Part shown: positions 31,341-40,311 of the stretch, in pieces
Layout: each line of letters begins with the position of its first letter
How positions within the stretch are numbered: position 1 is the stretch's first letter
Assembly (NCBI RefSeq): GCF_039535785.1
Contig: NZ_BAAAXV010000005.1
Span: forward strand, 1,550,001-1,614,000
Length of the DNA: 64,000 nt
Direction: 5' to 3'
Source of the DNA: Nonomuraea helvata
GTDB taxonomy: Bacteria; Actinomycetota; Actinomycetes; Streptosporangiales; Streptosporangiaceae
Made by a program: the position numbers and the translations under genes
The notes under the pieces: model-generated
What the model was told of the DNA's origin: nothing
Databases searched by the model: none
What the model saw: only the letters and a program-made list of their open reading frames with translations

Positions 31341-32279
31341 TCAGTGCCGCACCTCCGCGACCTCGACGGTACGCCGCTCACGCAGCGACAGGTCGGCGGC
31401 CTCGGCCACGTAGAGGGCCTCGAGCGCGTCCTCGATCGTGCAGAGGCTCTGGTCGCTGGTCAGGAAGGCGTTGATCTCGTCGCGGTAGGCGGCCTCGAAG
31501 CGGGTGACGAAGTCGGGCCAGGGCTCGCCGAAACCGGGCAGGCCCTCGGTCGAGTGCAGCGGGGCGCGCGGGCCGAGTCCGACGGCCTGGGTGCGCCTGG
31601 TGCCGGCCAGCTCCATGCGCACGTCGTACCCGCCGCCGTTGTAACGCGAGCCCTGCAGGGTGGCCAGCGTGCCGTCGTCCAGGGTGAGGAGCGCGGCGCT
31701 GGTGTCGACGTCGCCCGCCTCCGCGAAGAACGGCGCCCCCCGGTTCGCCCCCGTCGCGTGGACCGAGACCACCTCACGGCCCGTCACCCAGCGCAGGATG
31801 TCGAAGTCGTGGATGTGGCAGTCGCGGAAGATGCCGCCCGAGGTCGCGATGTACTCGGCGGGCGGCGGCGCGGGGTCGGCGGTGATCAGGTGCACGCGGT
31901 GCAGCTCCCCCAGCTCCCCGTCACGCAGTGCGTGCGCCGCCGCCACGTACCCGGGGTCGAACCTGCGCTGGAACCCGATCTGCACCCGGTTGCCCGCGCT
32001 CGCCTCCAGCACCTTGACGGTCTCGGCCACCGTGCTCGCGACCGGCTTCTCGCAGAAGACCGGTATGCCCCGCTCGCAGGCCCTGACGATGAGCTCGGCG
32101 TGGGTGCCGGTCGGGGTCGCGATCACCACGGCGTCCGACTCGAAGGGGTCCCCCGGCCTGCCATACGGCGACGTACGCACGGGATCGGCCACGATCAGCT
32201 CGTCCACCAGCGGATGCGCGGCCAGGGTCGCGGCGTGAAAGGCTCCGATCCTGCCCAGACCCAGCAGTCCCACACGCAT
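31341..32279 (-). CDS. Gfo/Idh/MocA oxidoreductase, inositol 2-dehydrogenase-like
   Basis: The 312-residue protein has an N-terminal Rossmann domain starting MRVGLLGLGRIGAFHA, the strand ending VIATPTGTHAE, and the catalytic EKP motif at about residue 78 (VFCEKPVAST). In the C-terminal domain GGIFRDCHIHDFDILRW supplies the Asp/His pair used by inositol and sugar dehydrogenases. It probably oxidises a cyclic polyol or sugar with NAD(P), most like myo-inositol 2-dehydrogenase; the substrate is inferred. It is followed upstream by a MocR-type gene on the same strand. Confidence 0.88.
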   Translation of the reverse strand: MRVGLLGLGRIGAFHAATLAAHPLVDELIVADPVRTSPYGRPGDPFESDAVVIATPTGTHAELIVRACERGIPVFCEKPVASTVAETVKVLEASAGNRVQIGFQRRFDPGYVAAAHALRDGELGELHRVHLITADPAPPPAEYIATSGGIFRDCHIHDFDILRWVTGREVVSVHATGANRGAPFFAEAGDVDTSAALLTLDDGTLATLQGSRYNGGGYDVRMELAGTRRTQAVGLGPRAPLHSTEGLPGFGEPWPDFVTRFEAAYRDEINAFLTSDQSLCTIEDALEALYVAEAADLSLRERRTVEVAEVRH

Positions 32280-32328
32280 GACGCCTCCAATCGGGATCCG
32301 GCTTTCTTTCTAAGCGAGGTCTTCTCCC

Positions 32329-33726
32329 TCAGTCAACATTTTGTCCTGACATTCTGACTTTTAAGCCTCGTACGGCCTCGGCAGCCTTGTGCGCCGGCAG
32401 CCGGGCGAACCCCACCACCACGGCCGCGGGCCCCGGCGACTCGCGCATCGGCCCCACGGGCTCGGTGGACAGGCCGAGCTCCTGGGCGGCGCGCGTGGTC
32501 CTGAGCTCGTCCCAGCCGTCCGGCAGCTCCAGGTAGACGTGCAGGCCCGCGTCGATGCCCCTGACCCGGACCTCGGGCAGCTCCTCGCCCAGCGCCGTGA
32601 CCAGGGCGTCCCGGCGGCGGCGGTACTCCCGGCGCATCCTGCGCAGGTGCTTGTCGTAGCCGCCGGTACGCAGGAAGTGCGCCAGCGCGTACTGCTCGAT
32701 GACCGGCGAGCCCAGGTCCAGCTCGCCTCGTGCCCGGCGCACCGCCTCGGCCAGGTCGGGAGGCGCCGCCACCCAGCCCAGGCGGAGACCCGGCGCCATC
32801 GCCTTGCTCACGCTGCCCGAGAGGATCACCCGGTCGGGGGCCAGTCCCTGGAGGCAGCCCACGGGATCGCGGTCGAAGCGGAACTCGGCGTCGTAGTCGT
32901 CCTCCAGGATCGCCCGGTCGCCCGCGTACGCCCACTCCATCAGGGCGGCCCGGCGCGGCGGCGAGAGGACCACGCCGGTCGGGTACTGGTGCGCCGGCGT
33001 GACCACGACGGCGTCGCCGCTCAGCCGCCGCACGTCCAGGCCCTCCTCGTCCACGGGGACCGGCACGAGGTGCGCGCCCGCCCGCTTGAGCAGCGGCACC
33101 TGGCGGTGGCTCGTCGGGTCCTCGACGGCCAGCCGGAGCGGGCGCTGCCGGCCCAGCACGTGCAGGACCAGGCTCAGCCCCTGGGCCACGCCGCCCACGA
33201 TCACGAGGTTCTCCGGGCGCACGTCCGCCGCCCTGACCCGCCTGAGGTAGCCGGCCAGCTCCTCGCGCAGCTCGGGCACTCCCCCGGGGTCTCCGTAGTC
33301 GAGGGCGTCCGAGGGGACAGTGGTCAGGACGTGCCTGACAGAGGCGAGCCAGCGCTCGCGAGGGAAGTGGCTGAGGTCAGGAGAGGTGGGGCGATGCCCG
33401 TAGTACGGCCCGCACACGGAGTTCGAGGGCGCCGGCTCGCGCCGGGGCGACGCCTTCGGGCGGCCGGCGGCCCTGGCGGTGGCCTTGGGGGTGACCTGGG
33501 TGCCGACGCCCACCTTGGAGACCAGGAAACCCTCGGCGACGAGCTGCTCGTACGCCTCCACCACCACGCCCCGGGAGACCTGGAGGTCGGTGGCCAGGTC
33601 GCGGGTCGCGGGTAGGCGGGTGCCGGGGGTGAGCCGCCCGCCCCTGATGGACTCGCGCAGCCCGGAGGCGATCTGCCCGGCAATCCCTCCCTCATCACGA
33701 TTTATCTGGATATGGAGGTCAGCCAT
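32329..33726 (-). CDS. MocR/PdxR-family regulator (GntR winged helix plus aminotransferase-like domain)
   Basis: The 465-residue protein has a GntR-type DNA-binding domain at about 10-78 (GLRESIRGGRLTPGTRLPAT, then LQVSRGVVVEAYEQL) and a type I aminotransferase-like domain from about 110. The PLP lysine is in SGSVSKAMAPGLRLGW at about residue 307, and ILEDDYDAEF is the aspartate region. Such proteins sense PLP or an aminated ligand. It is divergent from an EamA-type transporter, and the 68-base gap has ATTGG-type direct repeats, so it most likely controls that carrier. MocR proteins that control vitamin B6 genes sit next to pdxST; none are here. Confidence 0.92.
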   Translation of the reverse strand: MADLHIQINRDEGGIAGQIASGLRESIRGGRLTPGTRLPATRDLATDLQVSRGVVVEAYEQLVAEGFLVSKVGVGTQVTPKATARAAGRPKASPRREPAPSNSVCGPYYGHRPTSPDLSHFPRERWLASVRHVLTTVPSDALDYGDPGGVPELREELAGYLRRVRAADVRPENLVIVGGVAQGLSLVLHVLGRQRPLRLAVEDPTSHRQVPLLKRAGAHLVPVPVDEEGLDVRRLSGDAVVVTPAHQYPTGVVLSPPRRAALMEWAYAGDRAILEDDYDAEFRFDRDPVGCLQGLAPDRVILSGSVSKAMAPGLRLGWVAAPPDLAEAVRRARGELDLGSPVIEQYALAHFLRTGGYDKHLRRMRREYRRRRDALVTALGEELPEVRVRGIDAGLHVYLELPDGWDELRTTRAAQELGLSTEPVGPMRESPGPAAVVVGFARLPAHKAAEAVRGLKVRMSGQNVD

Positions 33727-33760
33727 ATTGGTCCTGTCTTTTGGCGGTACATTGGACTGT
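33727..33760. promoter_or_regulatory. Candidate MocR direct repeats
   Basis: ATTGGTCCTGT at 33727-33737 and ATTGGACTGT at 33751-33760 are spaced 24 bases apart between the divergent MocR and transporter genes. Direct repeats at two-turn spacing are usual for MocR/PdxR binding. Confidence 0.5.
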
Positions 33761-33781
33761 TTGTGAGAGCCATTGTCTCCC

Positions 33782-33787
33782 TAGCAT
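33782..33787 (+). promoter_or_regulatory. Probable -10 box of a leaderless transporter mRNA
   Basis: TAGCAT is followed by seven bases and the ATG of the EamA-type transporter gene. Confidence 0.5.
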
Positions 33788-33794
33788 CCTCCGC

Positions 33795-34676
33795 ATGAGA
33801 AACGGCATCTTGGGGGCGGCCTCGGCCATGTTCCTCGTCGGGACGCTGGCCGGAGTGTCCGGACTCGTGGACGGCTATCCCCTGTACGGCGGCCAGGCGA
33901 TTCGGTATCTCGCGGCTTCGGTCATCCTGCTTCTCATCACGCGAGCGATCGGCCTGCGGTTCGTCCGGCTCACGCTGCGCGAGGCCCTCTGCCTGGGCGG
34001 GCTCACCCTGTTCGGCCTGGTGCTGTTCAACGTCTGCGTGGTCGAGTCGACGCGCGCCTCCGGGCCCGCCCTGGTCGGCACCGTGCTCGGCACCGTGCCG
34101 CTGGCCCTCGCGCTGGCCGGCGGCCGCCCGGCGCCCCGGCTGCTGGGCGGGGCCTGCGTGGTGGTGGCCGGGGCGACGCTGGCCACCGGGCTCGGCAGCG
34201 GCAACCCGACCGGGCTGCTGTGGGCGCTGGGCGCGCTCGTGGGCGAGGTGAGCTTCTCCGTGCTCGCCATCCCGCTGCTGCCGAAGCTGGGGCCGATCAG
34301 GGTGTCGGCCTACTCGACGGCGCTGGCCGTGCCGCTGCTGGCCGTGATCGGGCTGGCCGATGACGGGGCGGCCGGCATGTTCAGGCCGCCGACCTGGGCG
34401 GAGGCGCTGGGGTTCGCGTACCTGGCGGTGGTGGTGACGGTCGTGGCGTTCTTCCTCTGGTACAGCGCGCTGCCCAGGCTGGGCCCCGGCCACGCCGGGC
34501 TCTTCGCGGGGCTCATCCCGGTGGGCGCCATCGTGACGGGTGCGGTGCTCGGGGTGGCGACGCCGTCCGCGTACGACCTGCTCGGCGCGGGGCTCGTGAT
34601 CGTGGGCATCCTCGTGGGCCTGACCGCGGAGCGCTCGCGAACGGTCTCTGAAGTGCCCGCGCCCGGAGGCGCGTAA
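33795..34676 (+). CDS. EamA/DMT-family transporter
   Basis: The 293-residue protein has ten hydrophobic segments in two EamA repeats, with VGTLAGVSGLVDGYPLYGGQ at the start and the conserved ending GAIVTGAVLGVATPSAYDLL. DMT carriers of this type export metabolites or amino acids; the substrate is unknown. The ATG at 33795 is preceded by a -10-like TAGCAT rather than a Shine-Dalgarno sequence; the longer frame from 33741 lacks support. Divergent MocR gene and direct repeats indicate regulation by that protein. Confidence 0.88.
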   Translation: MRNGILGAASAMFLVGTLAGVSGLVDGYPLYGGQAIRYLAASVILLLITRAIGLRFVRLTLREALCLGGLTLFGLVLFNVCVVESTRASGPALVGTVLGTVPLALALAGGRPAPRLLGGACVVVAGATLATGLGSGNPTGLLWALGALVGEVSFSVLAIPLLPKLGPIRVSAYSTALAVPLLAVIGLADDGAAGMFRPPTWAEALGFAYLAVVVTVVAFFLWYSALPRLGPGHAGLFAGLIPVGAIVTGAVLGVATPSAYDLLGAGLVIVGILVGLTAERSRTVSEVPAPGGA

Positions 34677-34696
34677 TCTCTTGGGGGATCGAAAGG

Positions 34697-36358
34697 ATGG
34701 ACATGGGCGACTTCGACTACACCGACCTGCTGCCGCTGGGAGCCGATGAGACCGAGTATCGGCTGATCACATCGGAGGGGGTGCGGAAGGTCGAGGCGGC
34801 CGGGCGTACGTTCCTCGAGGTCGAGCCGGAGGCGCTGCGCCTGCTGACCGAGACGGCCATCCACGACATCTCCCACTTCCTGCGGGCCTCGCACCTCGCC
34901 CAGCTCAGGAAGATCGTCGATGACCCCGAGTCCAGCGGCAACGACCGGTTCGTGGCCCTCGACCTGCTCAAGAACGCCTCCATCTCCGCCGGCGGCGTGC
35001 TGCCCATGTGCCAGGACACCGGCACCGCGATCGTCATGGGCAAGCGCGGGCGCCACGTGCTGACCGACGGGCTCGACGCCGAGCACATCTCGCGGGGCGT
35101 GTACGACGCGTACACCAAGCTCAACCTGCGTTACTCGCAGATGGCCCCGCTGACCATGTGGGAGGAGAAGAACACCGGCAGCAACCTGCCGGCCCAGGTC
35201 GAGCTGTACGCCGAGGACCCGCACGGTCACCCGGACGAGTACAAACTGCTGTTCATGGCCAAGGGCGGCGGCTCGGCCAACAAGTCGTTCCTGTACCAGG
35301 AGACCAAGGCCGTGCTCAACGAGAAGCGCATGATGGCCTTCCTGGAGGAGAAGATCCGCTCGCTGGGCACCGCGGCCTGCCCGCCGTACCACCTGGCCGT
35401 CGTCGTGGGCGGCACCTCCGCCGAGTTCGCGCTGAAGACCGCCAAGTACGCCAGCGCCCGCTACCTCGACTCGATCCCCACGGAGGGATCGGCCTCGGGG
35501 CACGGGTTCCGCGACCTGGAGATGGAGGCCAAGGTCTTCGAGCTGACGCAGAAGCTGGGGATCGGGGCGCAGTTCGGGGGCAAGTACTTCTGCCACGACG
35601 TACGCGTCATCCGCCTGCCCCGCCACGGCGCCTCCTGCCCGGTGGCCATCGCCGTCTCCTGCTCGGCCGACCGCCAGGCGCTCGCCAAGATCACGCCTGA
35701 GGGCGTCTTCCTGGAGAAGCTGGAGACCGACCCGGCGCGCTTCCTCCCGGAGACCACTGACGAGCACCTCTCGGACGACGTCGTACAGATCGACCTCAAC
35801 CGGCCCATGCCCGAGATTCTCGCCGAGCTGACGAAATATCCGGTCAAGACCCGCCTCTCGCTCACCGGCCCCCTCGTGGTCGCCCGCGACATCGCCCACG
35901 CCAAGATCGCCGAACTACTGGACAACGGCGGCGAGATGCCGCAATACCTGAAGGACCACGCCGTCTACTACGCCGGACCGGCCAAGACCCCCGAGGGGTA
36001 CGCCTCCGGCTCGTTCGGGCCGACGACGGCCGGGCGGATGGACTCGTACGTGGGGCGCTTCCAGGCGGCGGGCGGCTCGATGGTCATGCTGGCCAAGGGC
36101 AACCGCTCCAAGCAGGTCACCGAGGCCTGCCAGAAGCACGGCGGCTTCTACCTGGGCTCCATCGGCGGGCCCGCGGCTCGGCTGGCGCAGGACTGCATCA
36201 AGAAGGTCGAGGTGCTGGAATATCCGGAGCTGGGGATGGAGGCGGTGTGGAAGATCGAGGTGGTGGACTTCCCCGCGTTCATCGTGGTGGACGACAAGGG
36301 TGACGACTTCTTCGCCGACCGCACCGGCCCGGCGCTGACCATCGGGCGCCGCGCCTGA
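34697..36358 (+). CDS. fumA: Fumarate hydratase, class I (iron-sulfur)
   Basis: The 553-residue protein interconverts fumarate and malate with a 4Fe-4S cluster, in its single-chain (fused alpha and beta) form. Seen are the cluster region LPMCQDTGTAIVMGKRG with the first Cys (about residue 105) and GLGTAACPPYHLAVVVGGTS with another. The beta domain has KTRLSLTGPLVVARDIAHAK and SGSFGPTTAGRMDSYVGRFQ. Two starts six bases apart (34697, 34703) both have purine-rich sites upstream (GGGGG, AAAGG). A second, unrelated fumarase (fumC) lies 4 kb downstream on the same strand. Confidence 0.94.
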   Translation: MDMGDFDYTDLLPLGADETEYRLITSEGVRKVEAAGRTFLEVEPEALRLLTETAIHDISHFLRASHLAQLRKIVDDPESSGNDRFVALDLLKNASISAGGVLPMCQDTGTAIVMGKRGRHVLTDGLDAEHISRGVYDAYTKLNLRYSQMAPLTMWEEKNTGSNLPAQVELYAEDPHGHPDEYKLLFMAKGGGSANKSFLYQETKAVLNEKRMMAFLEEKIRSLGTAACPPYHLAVVVGGTSAEFALKTAKYASARYLDSIPTEGSASGHGFRDLEMEAKVFELTQKLGIGAQFGGKYFCHDVRVIRLPRHGASCPVAIAVSCSADRQALAKITPEGVFLEKLETDPARFLPETTDEHLSDDVVQIDLNRPMPEILAELTKYPVKTRLSLTGPLVVARDIAHAKIAELLDNGGEMPQYLKDHAVYYAGPAKTPEGYASGSFGPTTAGRMDSYVGRFQAAGGSMVMLAKGNRSKQVTEACQKHGGFYLGSIGGPAARLAQDCIKKVEVLEYPELGMEAVWKIEVVDFPAFIVVDDKGDDFFADRTGPALTIGRRA

Positions 36359-36367
36359 CAGGCGCCC
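36344..36367. terminator. Hairpin at the end of fumA
   Basis: GGGCGCC and its complement form a 7-bp stem with a 10-base loop that contains the fumA stop codon, followed by TTCC. It separates fumA from the convergent DUF5999 gene. Confidence 0.45.
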
Positions 36368-36449
36368 TTCCGACGAACGGCCGTCGCCGGGCGGACACCC
36401 TGTCCCCCGGCCAAGGCCCGCAGTCGGATCGGTGGGGAGTGGTGGGGGC

Positions 36450-36638
36450 TCAGGCGGCCACCGGAGCCCGGTGCGGCGCCACCACGGTGCCGTCGGGCAG
36501 CAGCAGACCGGTGTCCTCGAACAGCACGACGCCGTTGCAGAGCAGGCTCCAGCCCTGGTCCGGGTGGGCCGCGATCACGTGCGACGCCTCACGGTCGGGC
36601 GAGTCGGCGCTGGGGCATACGGGGTAGTGACAGCACAT
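36450..36638 (-). CDS. DUF5999-family small protein
   Basis: The 62-residue protein begins MCCHYPVCPSADSPDREASH and continues with AAHPDQGWSLLCNGVVLFED, the pattern of the actinobacterial DUF5999 family. Cys and His near the N-terminus (CCHxxxC) suggest a metal site, which is inference. The ATG has AGAGG seven bases upstream. Two shorter ORFs with good ribosome-binding sites lie upstream on the same strand and may be in the same transcript. Function unknown. Confidence 0.85.
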   Translation of the reverse strand: MCCHYPVCPSADSPDREASHVIAAHPDQGWSLLCNGVVLFEDTGLLLPDGTVVAPHRAPVAA

Positions 36639-36675
36639 CGCGCACCTCTCAGATTGCGCTCCTGATTCGTGGCAT

Positions 36676-36774
36676 TCAAAAGGGCAACGGGCGCCCCGAT
36701 GGCGTGCGAAGGTCCAGCGTGGCTCTTGTCGACTTCTTGGGCCGGCGGCGAACCTGGGTCTGGCGCATCTTCAT
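36676..36774 (-). CDS. Possible 32-residue basic peptide upstream of the DUF5999 gene
   Basis: The ORF encodes MKMRQTQVRRRPKKSTRATL and ends RPLPF, with nine basic residues in the first seventeen. GAGG is five bases before the ATG, and the stop is 37 bases before the DUF5999 start. Short length means it may be chance. Confidence 0.35.
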   Translation of the reverse strand: MKMRQTQVRRRPKKSTRATLDLRTPSGRPLPF

Positions 36775-36781
36775 CACGTCC

Positions 36782-36895
36782 TCAATAGCCTGTCGTCAGT
36801 AGTGGAACCGCGGCGTACACCCTCAGTCTGACCATCGAGCCCGACAGTTTGCGGACCTTTGGGAGAACGTCGGCCCTCTCTCTTGGCTGTACCAT
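36782..36895 (-). CDS. Possible 37-residue peptide upstream of the DUF5999 gene
   Basis: The ORF encodes MVQPRERADVLPKVRKLSGS and a hydrophobic end (LRVYAAVPLLTTGY). GGGGGT lies seven bases before the ATG, and its stop is seven bases before the next small ORF. Together with that ORF and DUF5999 it would form a three-gene run. Coding statistics cannot decide at this length. Confidence 0.35.
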   Translation of the reverse strand: MVQPRERADVLPKVRKLSGSMVRLRVYAAVPLLTTGY

Positions 36896-37401
36896 GCCCC
36901 GACCCCCTTTCGGCACCCTTACAAGTGACTGACAGCATCCCTGAAGTTCCTGACAGCCGGCCTGCCGTACCCCTGAAAGCCCCCTCCCAGGCATCATGCA
37001 CTTTTATCCGCGACTCATGTGTGCCGGACGACACACATCCGCGGCGAGCTGCGCGAACGCGCCCGGGAAAGTTCGACGGGAAGCCCGTGCGGGCGGCGGG
37101 TAAGTGCTCCCGCGCGGCCGGGCCGATCCGACCCCCGCGACATTGCCAAGAGAAGGCCTGCACCCACGCCGACGGCGCGTCGCCGGGCGGCGACGAACGG
37201 CAACGGCTCCGGGCTGTGGCGTGCCGTCCGAGGAACACACGTACTATCGTCAAGAGCCCGGACCGCGTCGAGAAACTGCGCGCCCTCGTGAACTGGGCGG
37301 ATGCGGCCGAGAGGTTTGCTGACGTGACGAGTCAGGCAGGTTGACTTAAGTTCGCAACAATTTATCGGCCGCGCCTCTACTGGTCGGTTTACACAAATAG
37401 G
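36896..37401. other. Gene-poor interval upstream of the kinase pair
   Basis: No convincing gene is seen in this 506-base stretch; overlapping frames on both strands lack family similarity. A perfect inverted repeat ATGTGTG-N8-CACACAT lies at 37017-37038. The right end becomes A/T-rich before the kinase promoter (TTGACTTAAG at 37341). It probably holds the promoters for the minus-strand small ORFs and the plus-strand kinase. Confidence 0.4.
37017..37038. promoter_or_regulatory. Inverted repeat ATGTGTG-N8-CACACAT
   Basis: A perfect 7-bp inverted repeat with an eight-base spacer in the gene-poor interval, operator-like in size. No regulator can be named. Confidence 0.4.
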
Positions 37402-37407
37402 TAAGCT
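37402..37407 (+). promoter_or_regulatory. Probable -10 box of a leaderless kinase mRNA
   Basis: TAAGCT is followed by seven bases and the ATG of the first kinase gene. Confidence 0.5.
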
Positions 37408-37414
37408 GCCAGGC

Positions 37415-38527
37415 ATGCGTGCGCCCTCTGGTTACCTACTCGCCGCGCGCTACCGGCTTGTGGAACCGGTCGGACGCGGCGGCATGGGCACCGTTTGGCG
37501 GGCGCATGACGAGCTGCTCGACCGTGACGTGGCGGTCAAGGAGGTGCGGCTGCCGACCGTGCTCGACGAGGAACTGCGCGCCGAGCTGTGCGCGCGCACC
37601 GAGCGCGAGGGCAGGGCGACCGCGATGGTCGCGCACCCGTCGGTCATCACCGTCTTCGACGTGGTCACCGAGGACGACCGGCCGTGGATCGTGATGGAGC
37701 TGCTGCGGGCCAAGTCCCTGGAGCAGCTCATCCAGGAGCAGGGACCGCTCCATCCGCGCAGGGCCGCCGAGATCGGCCGGCAGATCCTCGGAGCGCTGCG
37801 TGCCGTCCATGCCAAGGGCATCCTGCACCGCGACGTCAAGCCGAGCAATGTGCTGGTGACCGAGGACCGCGCGGTCCTCACGGACTTCGGGCTGGCCGCG
37901 CTCGAAGGTGATGTTTCCATCACCCAGGTGGGCATCGTTCTGGGGTCCGCGGGATACATCGCTCCAGAGCGGCTGCTCGGCTCGAAGGCCAGCCCCGCGG
38001 GCGATCTGTGGTCGCTCGGCGCGACCCTCTACACCGCCGTCGAGGGCAGAGGCCTGCACGGCCGCCGTACGGCCGCCGCCGCGCTGGCGGCGCTGACGAG
38101 TGGCGAGCCGATCCCGATGACCAAGGCGGGGCCGCTGGCCCCCGTGCTCGACGCGCTGCTCAGGATCGACCCCCAGACCAGGCTCGACTCCGTACGGGCC
38201 TCGCTCATGCTGGCCAGGGTGGCCGCGGGAGGCTCGGCCGAGGAGCCGCTGCCGCCGCGCAAGTCCGTACGCATGGGCACCACGACCATCACGCCGCCGT
38301 CTTTCGCGCGCAGGCCCACGCACCGCGGGCTGCACAGGGCGGACGTCGCTACGACAGCGCTGTCGGTCCCGGCGCCGCGCCAAGAACGCAAGGCCGGTGA
38401 AGGCGTGCACAGGAAACGCGTTGAAGCGCGGCCGACACCGTCCGCTTATGCCCGTTTCAAAGCGGCGGTGATAAAGTTGTGTCTTCCTCGACGGTTCTGG
38501 CCAAGAGAACTTCGCAAGCGAGGTTAA
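37415..38527 (+). CDS. Ser/Thr protein kinase, soluble, Hanks type
   Basis: The 370-residue protein has a complete kinase domain at about 11-270: glycine loop GRGGMGTVWRA (20-30), the ATP lysine K42 in VAVKEV, catalytic HRDVKPSN (Asp140), DFG (Asp157) and the activation-segment end GYIAPERL. The C-terminal 100 residues are basic and low in complexity, and no membrane helix is present, so it is cytoplasmic. The second kinase starts 35 bases later and has its key residues at the same positions, pointing to a tandem duplication. Each has its own -10-like element. Confidence 0.93.
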   Translation: MRAPSGYLLAARYRLVEPVGRGGMGTVWRAHDELLDRDVAVKEVRLPTVLDEELRAELCARTEREGRATAMVAHPSVITVFDVVTEDDRPWIVMELLRAKSLEQLIQEQGPLHPRRAAEIGRQILGALRAVHAKGILHRDVKPSNVLVTEDRAVLTDFGLAALEGDVSITQVGIVLGSAGYIAPERLLGSKASPAGDLWSLGATLYTAVEGRGLHGRRTAAAALAALTSGEPIPMTKAGPLAPVLDALLRIDPQTRLDSVRASLMLARVAAGGSAEEPLPPRKSVRMGTTTITPPSFARRPTHRGLHRADVATTALSVPAPRQERKAGEGVHRKRVEARPTPSAYARFKAAVIKLCLPRRFWPRELRKRG

Positions 38528-38550
38528 AGCACTTCCCAAGCGAGAATCGA

Positions 38551-38556
38551 TATCTT
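38551..38556 (+). promoter_or_regulatory. Probable -10 box of the second kinase gene
   Basis: TATCTT is followed by six bases and ATG 38563; no Shine-Dalgarno sequence. Confidence 0.45.
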
Positions 38557-38562
38557 CTTCTC

Positions 38563-40251
38563 ATGCCGGAACAGCAGACACGCCTGCTCGCGGAGCGCTA
38601 CGAGCTCATAGCCCCGCTCGGCCGGGGCACCATGGGCACGGTGTGGCGCGCCCGCGACCGGGCGCTCGGGCGCGAGGTGGCGGTCAAGGAAATCCGCCAG
38701 GACCCCGGTCTCACCGAGGAACAGCGGGCCGAGCTGCGTGAACGCATGGTCCGTGAGGGTCGCGTAGCCTCACGCATCAACCACCCCTCCGTCGCCGCCA
38801 TCCACGACGTGCTGATCCAGGACGACAGCCCGTGGATCATCATGGAGCTCATCCACGCCCGCTCGCTGGAGCAGGTGATCGAGGAGGAGGGGCCGCTGCC
38901 GCCGCGCCTGGTGGCGGAGATCGGCGTGGACCTGCTCGGGGCGCTGCGCGCCGCGCACGCCAAAGGCATCACCCACCGCGACGTCAAGCCGGGCAACGTG
39001 CTCATCACCGAGAACGGGCGCGTGGTGCTGACCGACTTCGGCATCGCCAAGGCGGAGGGCGACTCGCGGCTGACGAAGACGGGCATGGTGATCGGCTCAC
39101 CCGGCTACACGGCACCGGAACGTGCCAGAGGCGAGTACACCGGCCCCGAGTCCGACGTCTGGTCGCTCGGGGCGACGCTGTACTTCGCCGTCGAGGGACG
39201 GCCCGCGTACGAGCGGGCCACGATCGCGGAGACGCTGGCGGCGCTGCTCACCGAGAGCGCCGACCCGCCGACGCAGGCAGGGCAGCTGCGCCCCATCCTG
39301 AACGGGCTGCTGAACAAGGACTACCGGCAGCGGCTCGGCGCTGCCAAGGCGGAGATGCTGCTGCGCATGCTCGCCGAGACCCCCACGAGCGAGATGCCGG
39401 TGCTCACGGCCGAGGCTCTTATGGCGCAGGAGGGACCTATGCCCGATTCGTTCGCCACCCCCAAGAGCCCCGCCGCTCCCCAGCCTCCCGCAGGCCAGCC
39501 CTGGGGTCAGGGCCAACATCCGGCCGGACCGGGTGGACCACCTGTGGGCGCTCCCGGCCGTCCCGCGCCCGGAGGGCCCGGGAAGCCGATGCCCGTGGGT
39601 CCGGGCGGACCCGTACAGGGTGGTCCTGGTGGTCAAGGGCCTGTCGGTCAGGGGACGGGCGGGCCGGGGCAGCGACCGGTTCCGGCGACCGCGTCAGGGC
39701 CGCAGGGGCCGAGCGGCCCCAATGCGCCCACCGCCCCGCGGATCACTCCGCCCGGTCGCCCGCTGCCGGGGTCCGGCGGCGCGCCGCAGACCGGCGCCCA
39801 GGGTGCCGCGGCCCCTGAGGCGGCGTACGACCCCGAGCGGACGATCAGCATCGCGCGGCCCAAAGGACCGCTCCCCCCGGCTGTCGAGCGGCCCCAGCCC
39901 CCGCAGCAGCCGACTGACGAGGGCGCCGTCGCCACCCAGCGCATCCAGCTCCCGCCGCCGCCCGGCCAGCAGGTGTATCCGCTGCCCCCGCAGACGGCAG
40001 GCCGGCCCCAGCCCGCTCCCCAGCAGCCCGTCATGCCGCAGCAGCAGGGCCAGCAGCAGCCGGGCCGGCCGCAGGTCCCTCTGCAGGTCCCGCACCAGGG
40101 GAAGGGCCTGGGCACGGACCTGTTCGCCATCGCGGGGAACCCTGAGCAGCAGACCACCGGCCGCCGCAACGGCATGCTGGTGCTCATGACCGTGGCCGCC
40201 GTCGCGGCCGTGGTGATCGCCGTCCTCATCGTGGCCCTGTTCTCGGCCTGA
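38563..40251 (+). CDS. Ser/Thr protein kinase with a Pro/Gly/Gln-rich linker and C-terminal membrane anchor
   Basis: The 562-residue protein has a kinase domain at about 12-265 with GRGTMGTVWRA, K42 in VAVKEI, HRDVKPGN (Asp140), DFG and GYTAPERA. A 230-residue linker of Pro, Gly and Gln follows, and the protein ends in one hydrophobic helix (MTVAAVAAVVIAVLIVALFS) with almost nothing after it. It is therefore tail-anchored, with no extracellular sensor such as PASTA repeats. The ATG at 38563 fits the kinase start; the longer frame from 38479 overlaps the first kinase gene. Confidence 0.92.
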   Translation: MPEQQTRLLAERYELIAPLGRGTMGTVWRARDRALGREVAVKEIRQDPGLTEEQRAELRERMVREGRVASRINHPSVAAIHDVLIQDDSPWIIMELIHARSLEQVIEEEGPLPPRLVAEIGVDLLGALRAAHAKGITHRDVKPGNVLITENGRVVLTDFGIAKAEGDSRLTKTGMVIGSPGYTAPERARGEYTGPESDVWSLGATLYFAVEGRPAYERATIAETLAALLTESADPPTQAGQLRPILNGLLNKDYRQRLGAAKAEMLLRMLAETPTSEMPVLTAEALMAQEGPMPDSFATPKSPAAPQPPAGQPWGQGQHPAGPGGPPVGAPGRPAPGGPGKPMPVGPGGPVQGGPGGQGPVGQGTGGPGQRPVPATASGPQGPSGPNAPTAPRITPPGRPLPGSGGAPQTGAQGAAAPEAAYDPERTISIARPKGPLPPAVERPQPPQQPTDEGAVATQRIQLPPPPGQQVYPLPPQTAGRPQPAPQQPVMPQQQGQQQPGRPQVPLQVPHQGKGLGTDLFAIAGNPEQQTTGRRNGMLVLMTVAAVAAVVIAVLIVALFSA

Positions 40252-40311
40252 GTTGTCAGGCCGACCACCCGCGCCTCGGGAAGTGCGCGGCCGTGGGCCA
40301 GACTGGAAGTC

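Noticed and set aside
36774..37344. Long overlapping ORFs on both strands upstream of the first kinase gene
   Set aside because: They lack ribosome-binding sites and typical codon bias, and their products have no recognisable features.
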